From assembly GCA_947631765.1 (NCBI GenBank), contig CANRMP010000006.1, forward strand, positions 1-64,000: 64,000 nucleotides of DNA, in the 5' to 3' direction. Made by a program: the position numbers and the translations under genes. The notes beneath the pieces were generated by a model that had not been told where the DNA came from, made no database searches, and saw only the letters and a list, made by a program, of their open reading frames with translations. Source of the DNA: an uncultured Clostridia bacterium (lineage in GTDB: Bacteria > Bacillota > Clostridia > Oscillospirales > CAG-272). Shown here piece after piece: positions 9,891 to 19,925 of this stretch (position 1 is the first letter of the stretch; the number at the start of each line of letters is the position of its first letter).

Positions 9891-12115
9891 TATTCATCCT
9901 CGCCGTTTCTTTCTCCGTTCTTGCGAGAACCGAAACGGGGAGCGCGTTTTCTTTCTCCGCCGCGGTCATTGTTTTTCGGTCTTCTGTCCTCATGACCCTC
10001 GGGTCTCGGAAGCGAGGCCTTAATAGAAAGGTTTGTCCTTCCCTTGTCGTCAACGCCGAGATACATAACGGTGACGGTGTCGCCTTCGTTTACCACATCC
10101 TCAACCTTTTCGACAAAGTTATAGGAAAGATCCTTGATATGGCACATTCCCTCTTTACCGGGCGCGTACTCGATGAAAGCTCCGATAGGTATGATTCTTG
10201 TGACCTTACCGGTGTATATAGCTCCGATTTCAGGCTCAAAGCAGATATCCTCGATCATTTTCTGAGCGGCAAGCGCGCCGTCGCGGTTGACAGAGGCGAT
10301 ATATACGGTGCCGTCCTCTTCGATATCGATCTTAGCGCCGGTATCTGCAGTGATCTTCTGAATGACCTCTCCGCCCTTACCGATGACCTCACGAATCTTT
10401 TCCGTCTTGATGTGCATTGTGAGCATCTTGGGAGCGTTTTCGGCAACCTCTGCTCTCGGCTCGGGTATACATTTTGTGATTATTTCGTCAATGATATATT
10501 CCCTGCCGTGGCGGGTCTTGTCAAATGCGGATCTTATAATCTCGGGGGTAAGACCGTCGATCTTTAAGTCCATCTGAATCGAGGTGATTCCCTTGTGCGT
10601 TCCCGCGACCTTAAAGTCCATGTCGCCGTAAAAGTCCTCGACGCCCTGAATATCGACCATTGTGTCCCAGCTACCGTCCTCGGCGGTGATAAGACCGCAG
10701 GATATACCCGCAACCGGAGCTTTAATCGGAACTCCGGCAGCCATAAGTGCCAGGGTGGAGCCGCAGACAGACGCCTGAGACGTAGAGCCGTTCGAGCTTA
10801 TTACCTCGGACACAAGGCGTATTGCATAAGGAAATTCTTCAACAGAAGGAAGCACGGGCAGAAGCGATCTTTCGGCAAGAGCGCCGTGACCTATTTCGCG
10901 CCTTCCGGGGCTGCGCGCGGGCTTTGCCTCACCTGTGGAGAAGCCGGGCATATTGTAATGATGCATATACCTCTTTGAGGTTTCCTCATCTATTGTATCA
11001 AGCTCCTGAGCGTCTGAGATAATGCCGAGAGTCGCAACGGTGAGAACCTGGGTCTGACCTCTGGTGAACATGCCGGAGCCGTGAACTCTCGGAATGAGGT
11101 CTACCTCGGCGGCAAGAGGACGTATTGTGTTCATATCTCTGCCGTCAACGCGCTTCTTGTCGACAAGCAGCCAGCGGCGCACGATTTTCTTCTGAATCTT
11201 ATAGACAAGCTCGGGAAGCATTGCCTCAAGCCCTTCGTACTTTTCGGAGAACTTTTCAAGTATAGCGTCCTGAATGGGAACCATTCTGGCGTCGCGCACC
11301 GTCTTATCGTCGGTATCCATAGCATACATGACGTCCTTTTCGCAGAAAGCAAAAATCTCGTCAAACATATCGTGGTCAAGCTCGCAGGAGGGATATTCGA
11401 ACTTCGGCTTGCCGACCTCGGCGACAATTCCGTCGATAAAGTCGCAAAGGACCTTAATCTCCTCGTGCGCTTTCATGATAGCATCAAACATCGTGTCGTC
11501 GTCAACCTCGTTTGCGCCCGCTTCGATCATAACGACCTTCTGATGCGAGCCCGCAACGGTAAGCTGAAGATCAGAGACCTTTCTCTCTTCGGAGGTGGGG
11601 TTGACGACAAGCTTTCCGTCAACAAGTCCCATGAAAACGCCTGCAATCGGTCCGTTCCACGGAATATCCGAAATGGAAAGGGCAATGGAGGCGCCGATCA
11701 TTGCGGTAATTTCGGGCGAGCAATCATAATCGACGCTCAGCACCATAAGGTTAATTGCCACGTCATTGCGAAGGTCCTTCGGGAAAAGAGGTCTGATGGG
11801 ACGGTCGATAACACGGCTTGTGAGAATAGCCTTTTCGCTCGGTCTTCCCTCACGTCTGGTATAGCCGCCGGGTATCCTTCCCACAGCATACATTTTTTCA
11901 TCAAAATCCACCGAAAGAGGGAGAAAATCAATACCGTCTCTCGGCTTTGCGGATGCGGTTGCCGTGGCTAAAATTGAGGTCTCACCGTATGTGACAAGGC
12001 AAGAACCGTTTGCGAGCCCCGCCATTTTGCCCGTTTCAACCTTAAGTGTTCTTCCTGCAAGAGTGGTTTCAAATACTCTGTAGTTTTTAAACTGCATTAT
12101 TTCTGACATTGCCAT
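9890..12115 (-). CDS. pnp: polyribonucleotide nucleotidyltransferase
   Basis: Two RNase PH domains, KH (IREVIGKGGEVIQKI) and S1 domains; 741 aa. Confidence 0.97.
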   Translation of the reverse strand: MAMSEIMQFKNYRVFETTLAGRTLKVETGKMAGLANGSCLVTYGETSILATATASAKPRDGIDFLPLSVDFDEKMYAVGRIPGGYTRREGRPSEKAILTSRVIDRPIRPLFPKDLRNDVAINLMVLSVDYDCSPEITAMIGASIALSISDIPWNGPIAGVFMGLVDGKLVVNPTSEERKVSDLQLTVAGSHQKVVMIEAGANEVDDDTMFDAIMKAHEEIKVLCDFIDGIVAEVGKPKFEYPSCELDHDMFDEIFAFCEKDVMYAMDTDDKTVRDARMVPIQDAILEKFSEKYEGLEAMLPELVYKIQKKIVRRWLLVDKKRVDGRDMNTIRPLAAEVDLIPRVHGSGMFTRGQTQVLTVATLGIISDAQELDTIDEETSKRYMHHYNMPGFSTGEAKPARSPGRREIGHGALAERSLLPVLPSVEEFPYAIRLVSEVISSNGSTSQASVCGSTLALMAAGVPIKAPVAGISCGLITAEDGSWDTMVDIQGVEDFYGDMDFKVAGTHKGITSIQMDLKIDGLTPEIIRSAFDKTRHGREYIIDEIITKCIPEPRAEVAENAPKMLTMHIKTEKIREVIGKGGEVIQKITADTGAKIDIEEDGTVYIASVNRDGALAAQKMIEDICFEPEIGAIYTGKVTRIIPIGAFIEYAPGKEGMCHIKDLSYNFVEKVEDVVNEGDTVTVMYLGVDDKGRTNLSIKASLPRPEGHEDRRPKNNDRGGERKRAPRFGSRKNGERNGEDE

Positions 12116-12150
12116 AATAATATTAACTGCCTTTCTTTATTTTTTCACAA

Positions 12151-12227
12151 CGCACAGACCGGAATAAGAATAGTAGACGTCAAAAAAGCTTTTTTGACAT
12201 TTATTATTCGTATTCTCACACTGTGCG
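12151..12227 (-). ncRNA. long near-perfect hairpin in the rpsO-pnp intergenic region / pnp leader
   Basis: CGCACAG...CTGTGCG outer stem plus about 27 bp inner stem (GAATAAGAATAGTAGACGTCAAAAAAGC pairing with its near complement, mostly GU wobbles). Confidence 0.7.
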
Positions 12228-12264
12228 ATGCGTTATTTAAAATATTGTTTTCGGTTAAAAAGCA

Positions 12265-12299
12265 ACGAACGGGTTGCCGCTCGAAAGCGGCAACCCACG
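12265..12299 (-). terminator. rpsO terminator
   Basis: GGGTTGCCGCTcgaaAGCGGCAACCC; T-rich stretch downstream on minus strand. Confidence 0.75.
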
Positions 12300-12306
12300 T
12301 GTCTTT

Positions 12307-12573
12307 TTACTTTCTGAGTTCGAGCTTTTCGATTATTGCACGGTAGCGCTCAATATCCTTGTCCTGAAGATACTTCAGCAGATTACGCCTTTTACCGACC
12401 ATCTTAAGCATTCCGCGGCGGCTGTGGTGGTCCTTCTTATTGACCTTCAGATGCTCTGTAAGTTCGTTTATTCTCTTTGTGAGAATAGCAATCTGAACCT
12501 CGGGAGAACCCGTGTCGCCCTCGTGAATCGCGTACTTTGCGATAATCTCTTGTTTTACTTCTTTTTGCAGCAT
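12307..12573 (-). CDS. rpsO: 30S ribosomal protein S15
   Basis: 88 aa from [47 protein letters not shown]; the longer ORF start is spurious. Confidence 0.96.
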   Translation of the reverse strand: MLQKEVKQEIIAKYAIHEGDTGSPEVQIAILTKRINELTEHLKVNKKDHHSRRGMLKMVGKRRNLLKYLQDKDIERYRAIIEKLELRK

Positions 12574-12758
12574 TTTGTTCACCTCATAACAATTTCGGTC
12601 AGCACAGCAGACGGCGGGTGAACGAACAAGCGTCTTATATCCGTCAGCCGAGCAGCCGATAAAATAATAATGTCTCTGCCTTCGGTGCAACTCGGGCAGG
12701 CTAAATTATTCTACCACATTCAAATCTCAAATGAAATACATTTTATTAATGTTTACAT

Positions 12759-13913
12759 TTAATTTACAATCGGCAGGTCTCTTGTTTTGTACCTTGCAAA
12801 GATTTTGTCAAGCATAAGGGCGGAAGAATTGTCCTGAACGTACGCCATATAATACTCCTTTGCGCTCTTAACGTTAAGGTCGTAGCCCGCAGCTCCGAGT
12901 GCGCTTGCCACAAGGCAGGTGCATTTGTCGGAGGATGCCCTTGAAGGATAAAAGAACACCTGCAGCTGAGACTCTGGCATATAAGCGTTTTTACCCTCAT
13001 CCAAGGGCAGTGCCATAACACCAAGAGACATTTTCCCCGAAAGCTCCTGTATGACGCATATACGGTCAATGCACATAAGCGCCTCTCCGTTTTCAAACAT
13101 ACTAATATCGTTTCCGGTACAAAGCGGGGCAAGCTCCAAAGGCAAGTCCTTGTCGCACACAAGACCGCAGCTTTGTGCAAGAGGCGCCGAAAAGCCGCTC
13201 TCCTCAAGCGCCTTTGCCCCTTGTGCCTCTTTGTTGTAAAGAAGACAATACATATCGTCGGGACTGTAAAGGGCGTCGCTGTACAGGGCGTACAAGCCGT
13301 CATACCCGCTATTTAGCATATCGCTTATTTCAAAGTCAAAATACGGCCTATTCTCAACAAAGAAGGGTTTTGTCGAAAAATCCTGAATAAGCCCTTTTTC
13401 ATAAAGGAGCGGCATGTATTCGTAAGGCAGGTCTATAAGGTCGGCGTAATAGCTTCCGGAAAGCTCCCCGCTTGAAAGATATTCAATAATCTCGTTTTCG
13501 CCAATCGCCTTTTCGTAAAGCTTTATGTTGTATTTTTCCTCTACCTTCTTGTTTCTTTCATACAAAGCCGGGGCAATGTACGACGCCTCCTCGGGGAACA
13601 CAAGATTTTTTCCGGCAAGGGTTATAACAGTAAAATACATCTCGCCGAAATCGTCGTCGGGAAGCTCGTCAAGCAGTGCTTGCGGCATATACAAGCTCTC
13701 TTTTTCCTCTTTGGAGGTCGGAGCTTTCGGTATATTTACGTCCTTTACCGAATATGACGCGGTGCTTTTCTCGCTTTTTTTGTCGCTCACATCGTATGAC
13801 GCCACTATTTTGCATGAGCTCATAAGCACAGAGAGGGCGACAAGAAAAAGCGGCAACACTTGTTTTATAACGCCGCGGCGGATATATTTCGCATTATTCA
13901 TATTGTGGCGCAT
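12759..13913 (-). CDS. lipoprotein, possible extracellular solute-binding-like
   Basis: Signal peptide with lipobox LSVLMSSCKI; weak resemblance to solute-binding proteins. Confidence 0.6.
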   Translation of the reverse strand: MRHNMNNAKYIRRGVIKQVLPLFLVALSVLMSSCKIVASYDVSDKKSEKSTASYSVKDVNIPKAPTSKEEKESLYMPQALLDELPDDDFGEMYFTVITLAGKNLVFPEEASYIAPALYERNKKVEEKYNIKLYEKAIGENEIIEYLSSGELSGSYYADLIDLPYEYMPLLYEKGLIQDFSTKPFFVENRPYFDFEISDMLNSGYDGLYALYSDALYSPDDMYCLLYNKEAQGAKALEESGFSAPLAQSCGLVCDKDLPLELAPLCTGNDISMFENGEALMCIDRICVIQELSGKMSLGVMALPLDEGKNAYMPESQLQVFFYPSRASSDKCTCLVASALGAAGYDLNVKSAKEYYMAYVQDNSSALMLDKIFARYKTRDLPIVN

Positions 13914-13967
13914 CTCCCTTTTGTAAAATCTATCTCAAAAGTATTATACCCCTAAATTGTGAATAAA

Positions 13968-15803
13968 TCAAACAAGCTCCACATTATAAATATCACACCA
14001 GCAGGAAAATTGATAAAGCCACGCTATAAGCTGAGGTCTTGACATAAGCTGGCCGAACCATGTGGCACTTTGCGAGCTGTCGTCAATAAGAGCGCTGACC
14101 TGTTTTTTGTCTATAATTGACGTGAATAAATTGTCCTTTTTCAGGCAGGAAGAAAGCAAAGCCTTGACCGCCTTCTCATATTCGGGAGAGTGGGTCTTGG
14201 GATACGGACTTTTCTTTCTGTAAAGCACTTTGTCGGGAAGCAGGTTTCGCTTTGCCGCCCCCTTGCGAAGCAGCGCCTTTTCCACTCCGTTTTCAAACTT
14301 TATTTTCCACGGCACGTTGTACACATACTCGATAATTCTGTGGTCGGCAAAGGGGACCCTTACCTCAAGAGAGCAAGCCATGCTCATTCTGTCCTTTCTG
14401 CAAAGCAGGTGCTGCATGAAAAAGGCGGTCGAAAGGACTGTCGCCCTTCTTGCAACTATCATTTCGCTCTCGTCCTCCTCAAGGCAGGGAGCGCTCTCCA
14501 CGGTCTTTTTGTAAACCTTTGACATGTATTCATAGCCCTCTTTTGAATTTACGGCGTCCTCTTTAAAAAGCCTCGTGCGTGCAAACGGGTCGTGTACCCA
14601 AGGGAAGAAATCCCTTTCAAGCATTTCGCTCCGATAAAACCAAGGATAGCCGCCGAATATCTCATCACTGCATTCTCCCGAAAGCGCCACCGTGTGGTTT
14701 TTTTTGACTAACGAGCAAAAATACAGCAGTGAGGAATCGATATCAGCCTGCCCGGGGTAGTCCCTTGCCTCGACCGCGCCGTAAAGGCAGTCAGCCACCG
14801 TGCGATTTGGCGCCACAAGCACTCTGTGGTCTGTTCCGAGCTCTTTTGCAAGCTCCTTGGCGTATTCGTCGTCGCTTGCTGGTTGAAAGAGCGTGTTTTT
14901 AAAGTTCTGCCTGTTGTTTTCGTATTCAAAGGAATAGCTTGAGAGCGACTCGCCCCTCTCCGCCAAAATTCGCGCGCCGATAGCGGTAATAACCGAGGAA
15001 TCAAGCCCTCCCGAAAGAAACGTGCAAAGAGGCACGTCGCTTACAAGCTGACGTCTTACCGCATCCCAAAGCAGGTCAATGACCGTCTCGGCGGCTTCCT
15101 CCCCGCTTCCCTTAAACTCCTTTGCCTCAAGCTCCCAATACCTCCATTTTCTCATCCCGTTTCGGTCGATAATTGCGTTTTCACCCGGCTGTATCTCGCA
15201 TATATCCCTGAAAACGTCGCTTGACGGAATTGTCGAGGGAGAGAGAAAAAGGAGCTGCCATATTCCCCTTTTATCCACCTTCGGAGCAACAATATTTCCC
15301 TTTATAAACGCCTTCGTCTCGGAGGCAAAATACAAACTCTCGCCCTTTTGAACGTAATACAGCGGCTTTACCCCGAGTCTGTCCCGACTGAGATATACCC
15401 GATTTTTTGCCTTGTCAAATACCGCAAAGGCAAATATTCCGTTAAGAAGCTTTGAGCAATGCTCCTTGTACATGATGTATGACCACAGCACCACCTCGGT
15501 GTCGCAATCGGTATTAAAATGCGCTCCAAGCGCAGAGAGCGCCCTACGAAGCTCGGGCGCGTTGTATATTTCTCCGTTATATACAATTGTATATTCGCGC
15601 CCTTCAAACACCGCGCTCATCGGCTGTTTTCCGTTTTCTATGTCTATAACGGCAAGCCGATTATGCGCAAAGCAGACATTTTCAAACTCAAAAAAGCCGT
15701 CGGCATCCGGTCCGCGGTGCCTCATAGTCCGACTCATTGCAAGCACCGCGCCGCCGTCTGCCGCGCCGCCGTTTGTATTGTATAATCCGCATATTGAACA
15801 CAT
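13968..15803 (-). CDS. asnB: asparagine synthase (glutamine-hydrolysing)
   Basis: Starts MCSICGLYN (Cys2 nucleophile), SGGLDSSVI PP-loop. Confidence 0.95.
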   Translation of the reverse strand: MCSICGLYNTNGGAADGGAVLAMSRTMRHRGPDADGFFEFENVCFAHNRLAVIDIENGKQPMSAVFEGREYTIVYNGEIYNAPELRRALSALGAHFNTDCDTEVVLWSYIMYKEHCSKLLNGIFAFAVFDKAKNRVYLSRDRLGVKPLYYVQKGESLYFASETKAFIKGNIVAPKVDKRGIWQLLFLSPSTIPSSDVFRDICEIQPGENAIIDRNGMRKWRYWELEAKEFKGSGEEAAETVIDLLWDAVRRQLVSDVPLCTFLSGGLDSSVITAIGARILAERGESLSSYSFEYENNRQNFKNTLFQPASDDEYAKELAKELGTDHRVLVAPNRTVADCLYGAVEARDYPGQADIDSSLLYFCSLVKKNHTVALSGECSDEIFGGYPWFYRSEMLERDFFPWVHDPFARTRLFKEDAVNSKEGYEYMSKVYKKTVESAPCLEEDESEMIVARRATVLSTAFFMQHLLCRKDRMSMACSLEVRVPFADHRIIEYVYNVPWKIKFENGVEKALLRKGAAKRNLLPDKVLYRKKSPYPKTHSPEYEKAVKALLSSCLKKDNLFTSIIDKKQVSALIDDSSQSATWFGQLMSRPQLIAWLYQFSCWCDIYNVELV

Positions 15804-15892
15804 ACTTATTTTCTTTCCTTTCAAAAGATATTTCTTTTTAAGTATATGCCCCTGCCGCATACGAGGTACCTTTTGTACCCTGCATTTAAGGC

Positions 15893-15942
15893 AAAAATCC
15901 GGTCAAAAAGAAGAACTCATTCTTCCTTTTGACCGAATTTTT
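15893..15942. terminator. bidirectional-type hairpin terminator
   Basis: AAAAATCCGGTCAAAAAGAAGA-actc-ATTCTTCCTTTTGACCGAATTTTT. Confidence 0.75.
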
Positions 15943-15973
15943 CGCTTTTCGGCTCTAAAGACCGTATTTTTAC

Positions 15974-17149
15974 TCAGTCGTCAAGTATCGTAACCTTTCC
16001 CGGCAAAACGAGAAGCATTCGTTCATACCGATATTGCAGGTAAAGATTTTCCCGACCCAAAAACTCCTCGTATTCCTCGATTGTTTTGACGTTGTAGCTT
16101 AAATAATAGCTCTGAAAAGAGGTATTGTAATCATTTTCAAGAAGCGCGCGGTACTCGGCGTAGTCCATCGTTATATTGCACGCCTTGAACAGATATTCAA
16201 GCACCATTCGTTCAAAAACCGCTTTTCTTGCGTAATTATCCGCCTCTTCGTAATAATAATCGTAAAGAGTCTCGATATCTTCGTCGTCAAGCTCGACGTT
16301 TTTATAATTTTCATCTATGGCATCCGTGATGTATTTGAGCCTTGCCTCATAAAGTCTGTCCTCGGGAAAGCTTTTAAGACTTACCGCATTAAAAAAAGCG
16401 TCATAAGCGTATTGGGCTGTGTAATACGAATATATATAATCTCTATACTCCTGCACGGTCGTGCACTTAGACGCTGTGTAGCGGTTGACAAGCGAATTGT
16501 CAAGCTCGGGCACCTCGCCCCTTGAAATGCTGTTGATATCTACGTCAAATTCACACATAACGCCGGCAAGAACCATGGAATCGTTGCCGTCGCTGTCGGC
16601 AAAGACAAAATCGTCGGCAAAAATCACTGTAACCTTAAGCTTGTCCCCCGCCTTTGCGCCGATAAGCTGATTTTCAAAGCTTTTAGCCCTTCGGTCGGGG
16701 TCGCTTTCACTCTCGTATGACGGAATAAAATTATCCGCACCTATTATAAGGTCAAAAGAGGAGTCCCGCAACGTTTCCTTTACAGAGCTGCCGAGAGTTT
16801 TTTCACAGCCGCTCAAAGCGTAGCTTATATTCACCTTGTCAAACATGGCAACGCTTGCCGCCTCGTCATTTACCGGCTCAAAAGCCGTGCTGTCAAAGCG
16901 CACCTGCATTATCGCGCGCTGCCACTCCTTTTCAATGTCCGAATTTTTCACCACAATGTCCTTCAGATCGGGAACGTTTATATATTCGGTCATATCAAAA
17001 TCATAGTTATTGACAAGCGTGCGGTCGTTTTCGGCGTTGTTTTTCTTTTTGCCGGAGCACGCGGCAAAAAGGCAGACGGCAAGCAAAAAAAGGAGTGGTA
17101 CTAAAATAAATTTTTTTATTTTTTTAATATCTGCGGTCTTATATTTCAT
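15974..17149 (-). CDS. trigger-factor-like lipoprotein (FKBP-like + TF C-terminal-like)
   Basis: Lipobox LLAVCLFAACSG; FIPSYES...ENQLIGAKAGDKLKVTVIF FKBP-like; GEVPELDNSLV TF-like linker. Confidence 0.75.
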   Translation of the reverse strand: MKYKTADIKKIKKFILVPLLFLLAVCLFAACSGKKKNNAENDRTLVNNYDFDMTEYINVPDLKDIVVKNSDIEKEWQRAIMQVRFDSTAFEPVNDEAASVAMFDKVNISYALSGCEKTLGSSVKETLRDSSFDLIIGADNFIPSYESESDPDRRAKSFENQLIGAKAGDKLKVTVIFADDFVFADSDGNDSMVLAGVMCEFDVDINSISRGEVPELDNSLVNRYTASKCTTVQEYRDYIYSYYTAQYAYDAFFNAVSLKSFPEDRLYEARLKYITDAIDENYKNVELDDEDIETLYDYYYEEADNYARKAVFERMVLEYLFKACNITMDYAEYRALLENDYNTSFQSYYLSYNVKTIEEYEEFLGRENLYLQYRYERMLLVLPGKVTILDD

Positions 17150-18695
17150 ATCCGCTGTACCAATCAAAATCCACTATTTCGCCGTTTATGCTGTATTTTG
17201 AAGGAAATCTGTTATACTCTGCGTCAAGCGGTATGCACTTGTCGCACCCCCTTGAGGCGTGTGAGTACAAAACCTTGTATATCTTCTTTTCCTCCTCATC
17301 CATACTGCCGTATGCGCATGAAATGAAGAAAGGAGAGGCGCTTTTGGCAAGCAGGGTTGCCCATTGCATATTGAGCTTTTTGTCAATTCGGCCCGGAATT
17401 ATTCCCACGCAGTCGGCGTCGGCGGCGTAAAAGGTGTTGTTCTGACAAAGCCTGAAGGCAAGCGTATTTACGCCCATTTTCCTTGTACGCGCCCAGTCGG
17501 TGCCGCTTGTGTCGTCCCCCGTTCTGTTTGCGTGAACAAGTCCCGCGGCAAGGTGCCCTATGCAGTTGCATCCGAGCACAAGCGCCTTATTGCCCGTGGC
17601 GTCAAGTATAGCCTTGTAAAAGTTTTTGACTATCTCGGCGCTTGTTTTCGTGCTGTCGGCAAAGGACCAGTCCCCGTCGGTGATGAGCCGGTTTCGCTCA
17701 CATCCCCACTTTCCGAACATGTCAAACGTCGAATAATCATGCTTTATCAGCTCATAGCCCCAATCAAAAACGATTTTTTTCGTGTCCTTTTTTATAAAAT
17801 CGAGAACCTCGGGAACCGACGGGTCAAGCATACATCTTAAAAATTCGGGGGAGTCTGTCGAAAGCTGTCTTTTATTAAGCCTCCATGAGCACGGGATGGT
17901 TTTGCTCTCGTCTCTAAGATATCTCACCCATATTCCGGGTCTTACGTCAAGCTTTTTAAACTCGTCCGCGACCTTTTTCATATCCTTAAAGCGCTCATTG
18001 ACTTCCCACGGACCGGCGCAGGAATTTATCTGCCAGCCGTCGTCAACAACCATAAACGGGCGGTTTTCAAGCCCTTGTGACAGCTCCGCTTGAAGTCTTG
18101 CGTCCTGTATTATCTCTTCATAAGAGCTGTTGCCGTAAGCATAGTACCAGTTGTTGCCGCCGTAAAGCGGCTTTTCGGGAAGCAGGGGCAAAGGGCACAT
18201 GAGCCTGCAAAAAAGAGTCGACGCTTCGGGAAAGCTCAGCCCGTGATACCTTGCGCTCACCACGGTGCAAAGATTCAGCGTTCTTCCGTTAAGCTGTACG
18301 CCCCTGCCTCCGCATCTGACGTCAAGCACAAGCGTTATTCCGTTTTCATCGTACCGCCAGCTTGCCATGGCGTCCGGCAGTGTCATCACCCCATAGCCCG
18401 CAATAACATCCTCTTCCTTTGCAAAAAAATACCAGGGCATATATCTGCTGCCGTCAAGTGCCTTAAAGCCAAGCTCCCCGTACGCTCTCTCCCAAGCGTC
18501 CGAGCAGACAAAAACCTTTCCCTCGCTTCTTTCCTTCCAACAAAGAGTTACAATTTTAGGACGACTGCAAACGGCGCGAAGAGTTATAAAGAGCATTCCG
18601 CTGACGGGAGAAATTTTAAGCTCGCAGTCCCCTTCTCCCGCCTCGTCTTGCAGTTCGATTTGTGTGATATCCGGCAAACGGTTGGTATTTACCAT
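17139..18695 (-). CDS. alpha-galactosidase-like glycoside hydrolase (GH36/GH27 clan)
   Basis: WYYAYGNSS...FMVVDDGWQI, GIWVRYL, KHDYSTFD motifs; GGGAG SD before Met at 18695. Confidence 0.75.
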   Translation of the reverse strand: MVNTNRLPDITQIELQDEAGEGDCELKISPVSGMLFITLRAVCSRPKIVTLCWKERSEGKVFVCSDAWERAYGELGFKALDGSRYMPWYFFAKEEDVIAGYGVMTLPDAMASWRYDENGITLVLDVRCGGRGVQLNGRTLNLCTVVSARYHGLSFPEASTLFCRLMCPLPLLPEKPLYGGNNWYYAYGNSSYEEIIQDARLQAELSQGLENRPFMVVDDGWQINSCAGPWEVNERFKDMKKVADEFKKLDVRPGIWVRYLRDESKTIPCSWRLNKRQLSTDSPEFLRCMLDPSVPEVLDFIKKDTKKIVFDWGYELIKHDYSTFDMFGKWGCERNRLITDGDWSFADSTKTSAEIVKNFYKAILDATGNKALVLGCNCIGHLAAGLVHANRTGDDTSGTDWARTRKMGVNTLAFRLCQNNTFYAADADCVGIIPGRIDKKLNMQWATLLAKSASPFFISCAYGSMDEEEKKIYKVLYSHASRGCDKCIPLDAEYNRFPSKYSINGEIVDFDWYSGYEI

Positions 18696-18861
18696 AGCTG
18701 TGCTCCCTTCAAAAAATTTAAAAACCGTTATTGACATATTCAAAAACAGCGTATATAATATACTGTAAGGATATAAAGCCCTGCAGCTTCAATATTCTTT
18801 TGTCCATTTTACCACAGGAAGGCGATATTTTCAACAGTTACACAAAAATTTAAAAAAACTG

Positions 18862-18890
18862 TTTACATTTCGCCTTGTATGATGTATAAT
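18862..18890 (+). promoter_or_regulatory. promoter TTTACA-17-TATAAT for the T-box cys operon
   Basis: Hexamers with exact 17-bp spacer. Confidence 0.75.
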
Positions 18891-18896
18891 AACCTT

Positions 18897-19133
18897 GAAA
18901 GGTCATGACCGGGAAGGTCGGCATATACCCTGCCAACAGAGAGAATCGCCGCGGGCTGAAAGCGATGGAGCATAGAGGGTTATGTCGGGTGCGCCCGCGA
19001 ACCGCAATTGCGAAAGGCATAGCGCCGATTAGCCTTGCCGTGCCGCTGCGTTAAAGCGTCCGAGAAAAAAAGCAGAGTGGAACCGCGCAAACACGCCTTT
19101 GTGTCCCGTAATTCGGGATATAAGGCGTTTTTT
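18897..19133 (+). ncRNA. T-box leader
   Basis: AGAGAG + GGCTGAAAG Stem I motifs, T-box AGAGTGGAACCGCG (about 19074-19087), terminator ACGCCTT...AAGGCGTTTTTT (about 19093-19133). Confidence 0.92.
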
Positions 19134-19163
19134 AAATTTATTATTACAAGAAAGGAAAAAGCC

Positions 19164-19913
19164 ATGAAACTTGACACCGTTATCTGTGACCGCCCTTCAA
19201 AAACCATATACCGCGATGGAGACAAGGTAATCTATCTTTACAAAAAGGAATACTCAAAGGGAGATATTCTTAATGCGGCGCTCAACTATGCCCGCGTTGA
19301 GGAAATAGGAGTAAGCACCCCGAAGGTTCACGAGGTGACAATGATAAACGGCAGATGGGCGATTATTTCCGACTATATCGAAGGCACAACCCTTGCCGAA
19401 ATGATGAAAAATTCCCCCGAAAAAACAGACGAACTACTTGACCGTTTTGTGGCTGAACAGACAAAAATCCACACGTTCAGATGCCGCAAATTAGTAACTA
19501 CAAGAAACAAAATGCTTGACAAAATAGCCGAGGCTGACCTGTCCGACGCCGTAAGATACGAGCTTGAAACAAGAGTCGACACAATGTCAAAGCATGAAAA
19601 GCTCTGTCACGGGGATCTTTTGCCCTCGGACGTTATAATCAAAGCGGACGGCAGTGCAACAATTCTTGACTGGTCGCACGCAACCCAAGGAAGCGCCTCA
19701 GCCGACGCCGCGCGCACCTATCTGCTCTTTAATCTTAAAAACGAAGTTGAGCTTGCGCAAAAGTATCTGACAAAGTTCAGTGCCGCCTCCGGCATACCGA
19801 TAAGCCACATACAGCGCTGGCTTCCGATTGTCGCCGCTTCACAGTCTGTGAAAAACATCCCGGGGCAGAGAGAATTTTTGATGTCTTGGGTAAACGTCGC
19901 CGACTACGAATAA
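19164..19913 (+). CDS. APH-like phosphotransferase (TIGR02172-like)
   Basis: Kinase-like CHGDLLPSDVI and TILDWSHAT; first gene of T-box operon. Confidence 0.78.
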   Translation: MKLDTVICDRPSKTIYRDGDKVIYLYKKEYSKGDILNAALNYARVEEIGVSTPKVHEVTMINGRWAIISDYIEGTTLAEMMKNSPEKTDELLDRFVAEQTKIHTFRCRKLVTTRNKMLDKIAEADLSDAVRYELETRVDTMSKHEKLCHGDLLPSDVIIKADGSATILDWSHATQGSASADAARTYLLFNLKNEVELAQKYLTKFSAASGIPISHIQRWLPIVAASQSVKNIPGQREFLMSWVNVADYE

Positions 19914-19925
19914 ATTTTAAATCAC

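Noticed and set aside
11081-11971. 296-aa plus-strand ORF
   Set aside because: Antisense to pnp; shadow ORF
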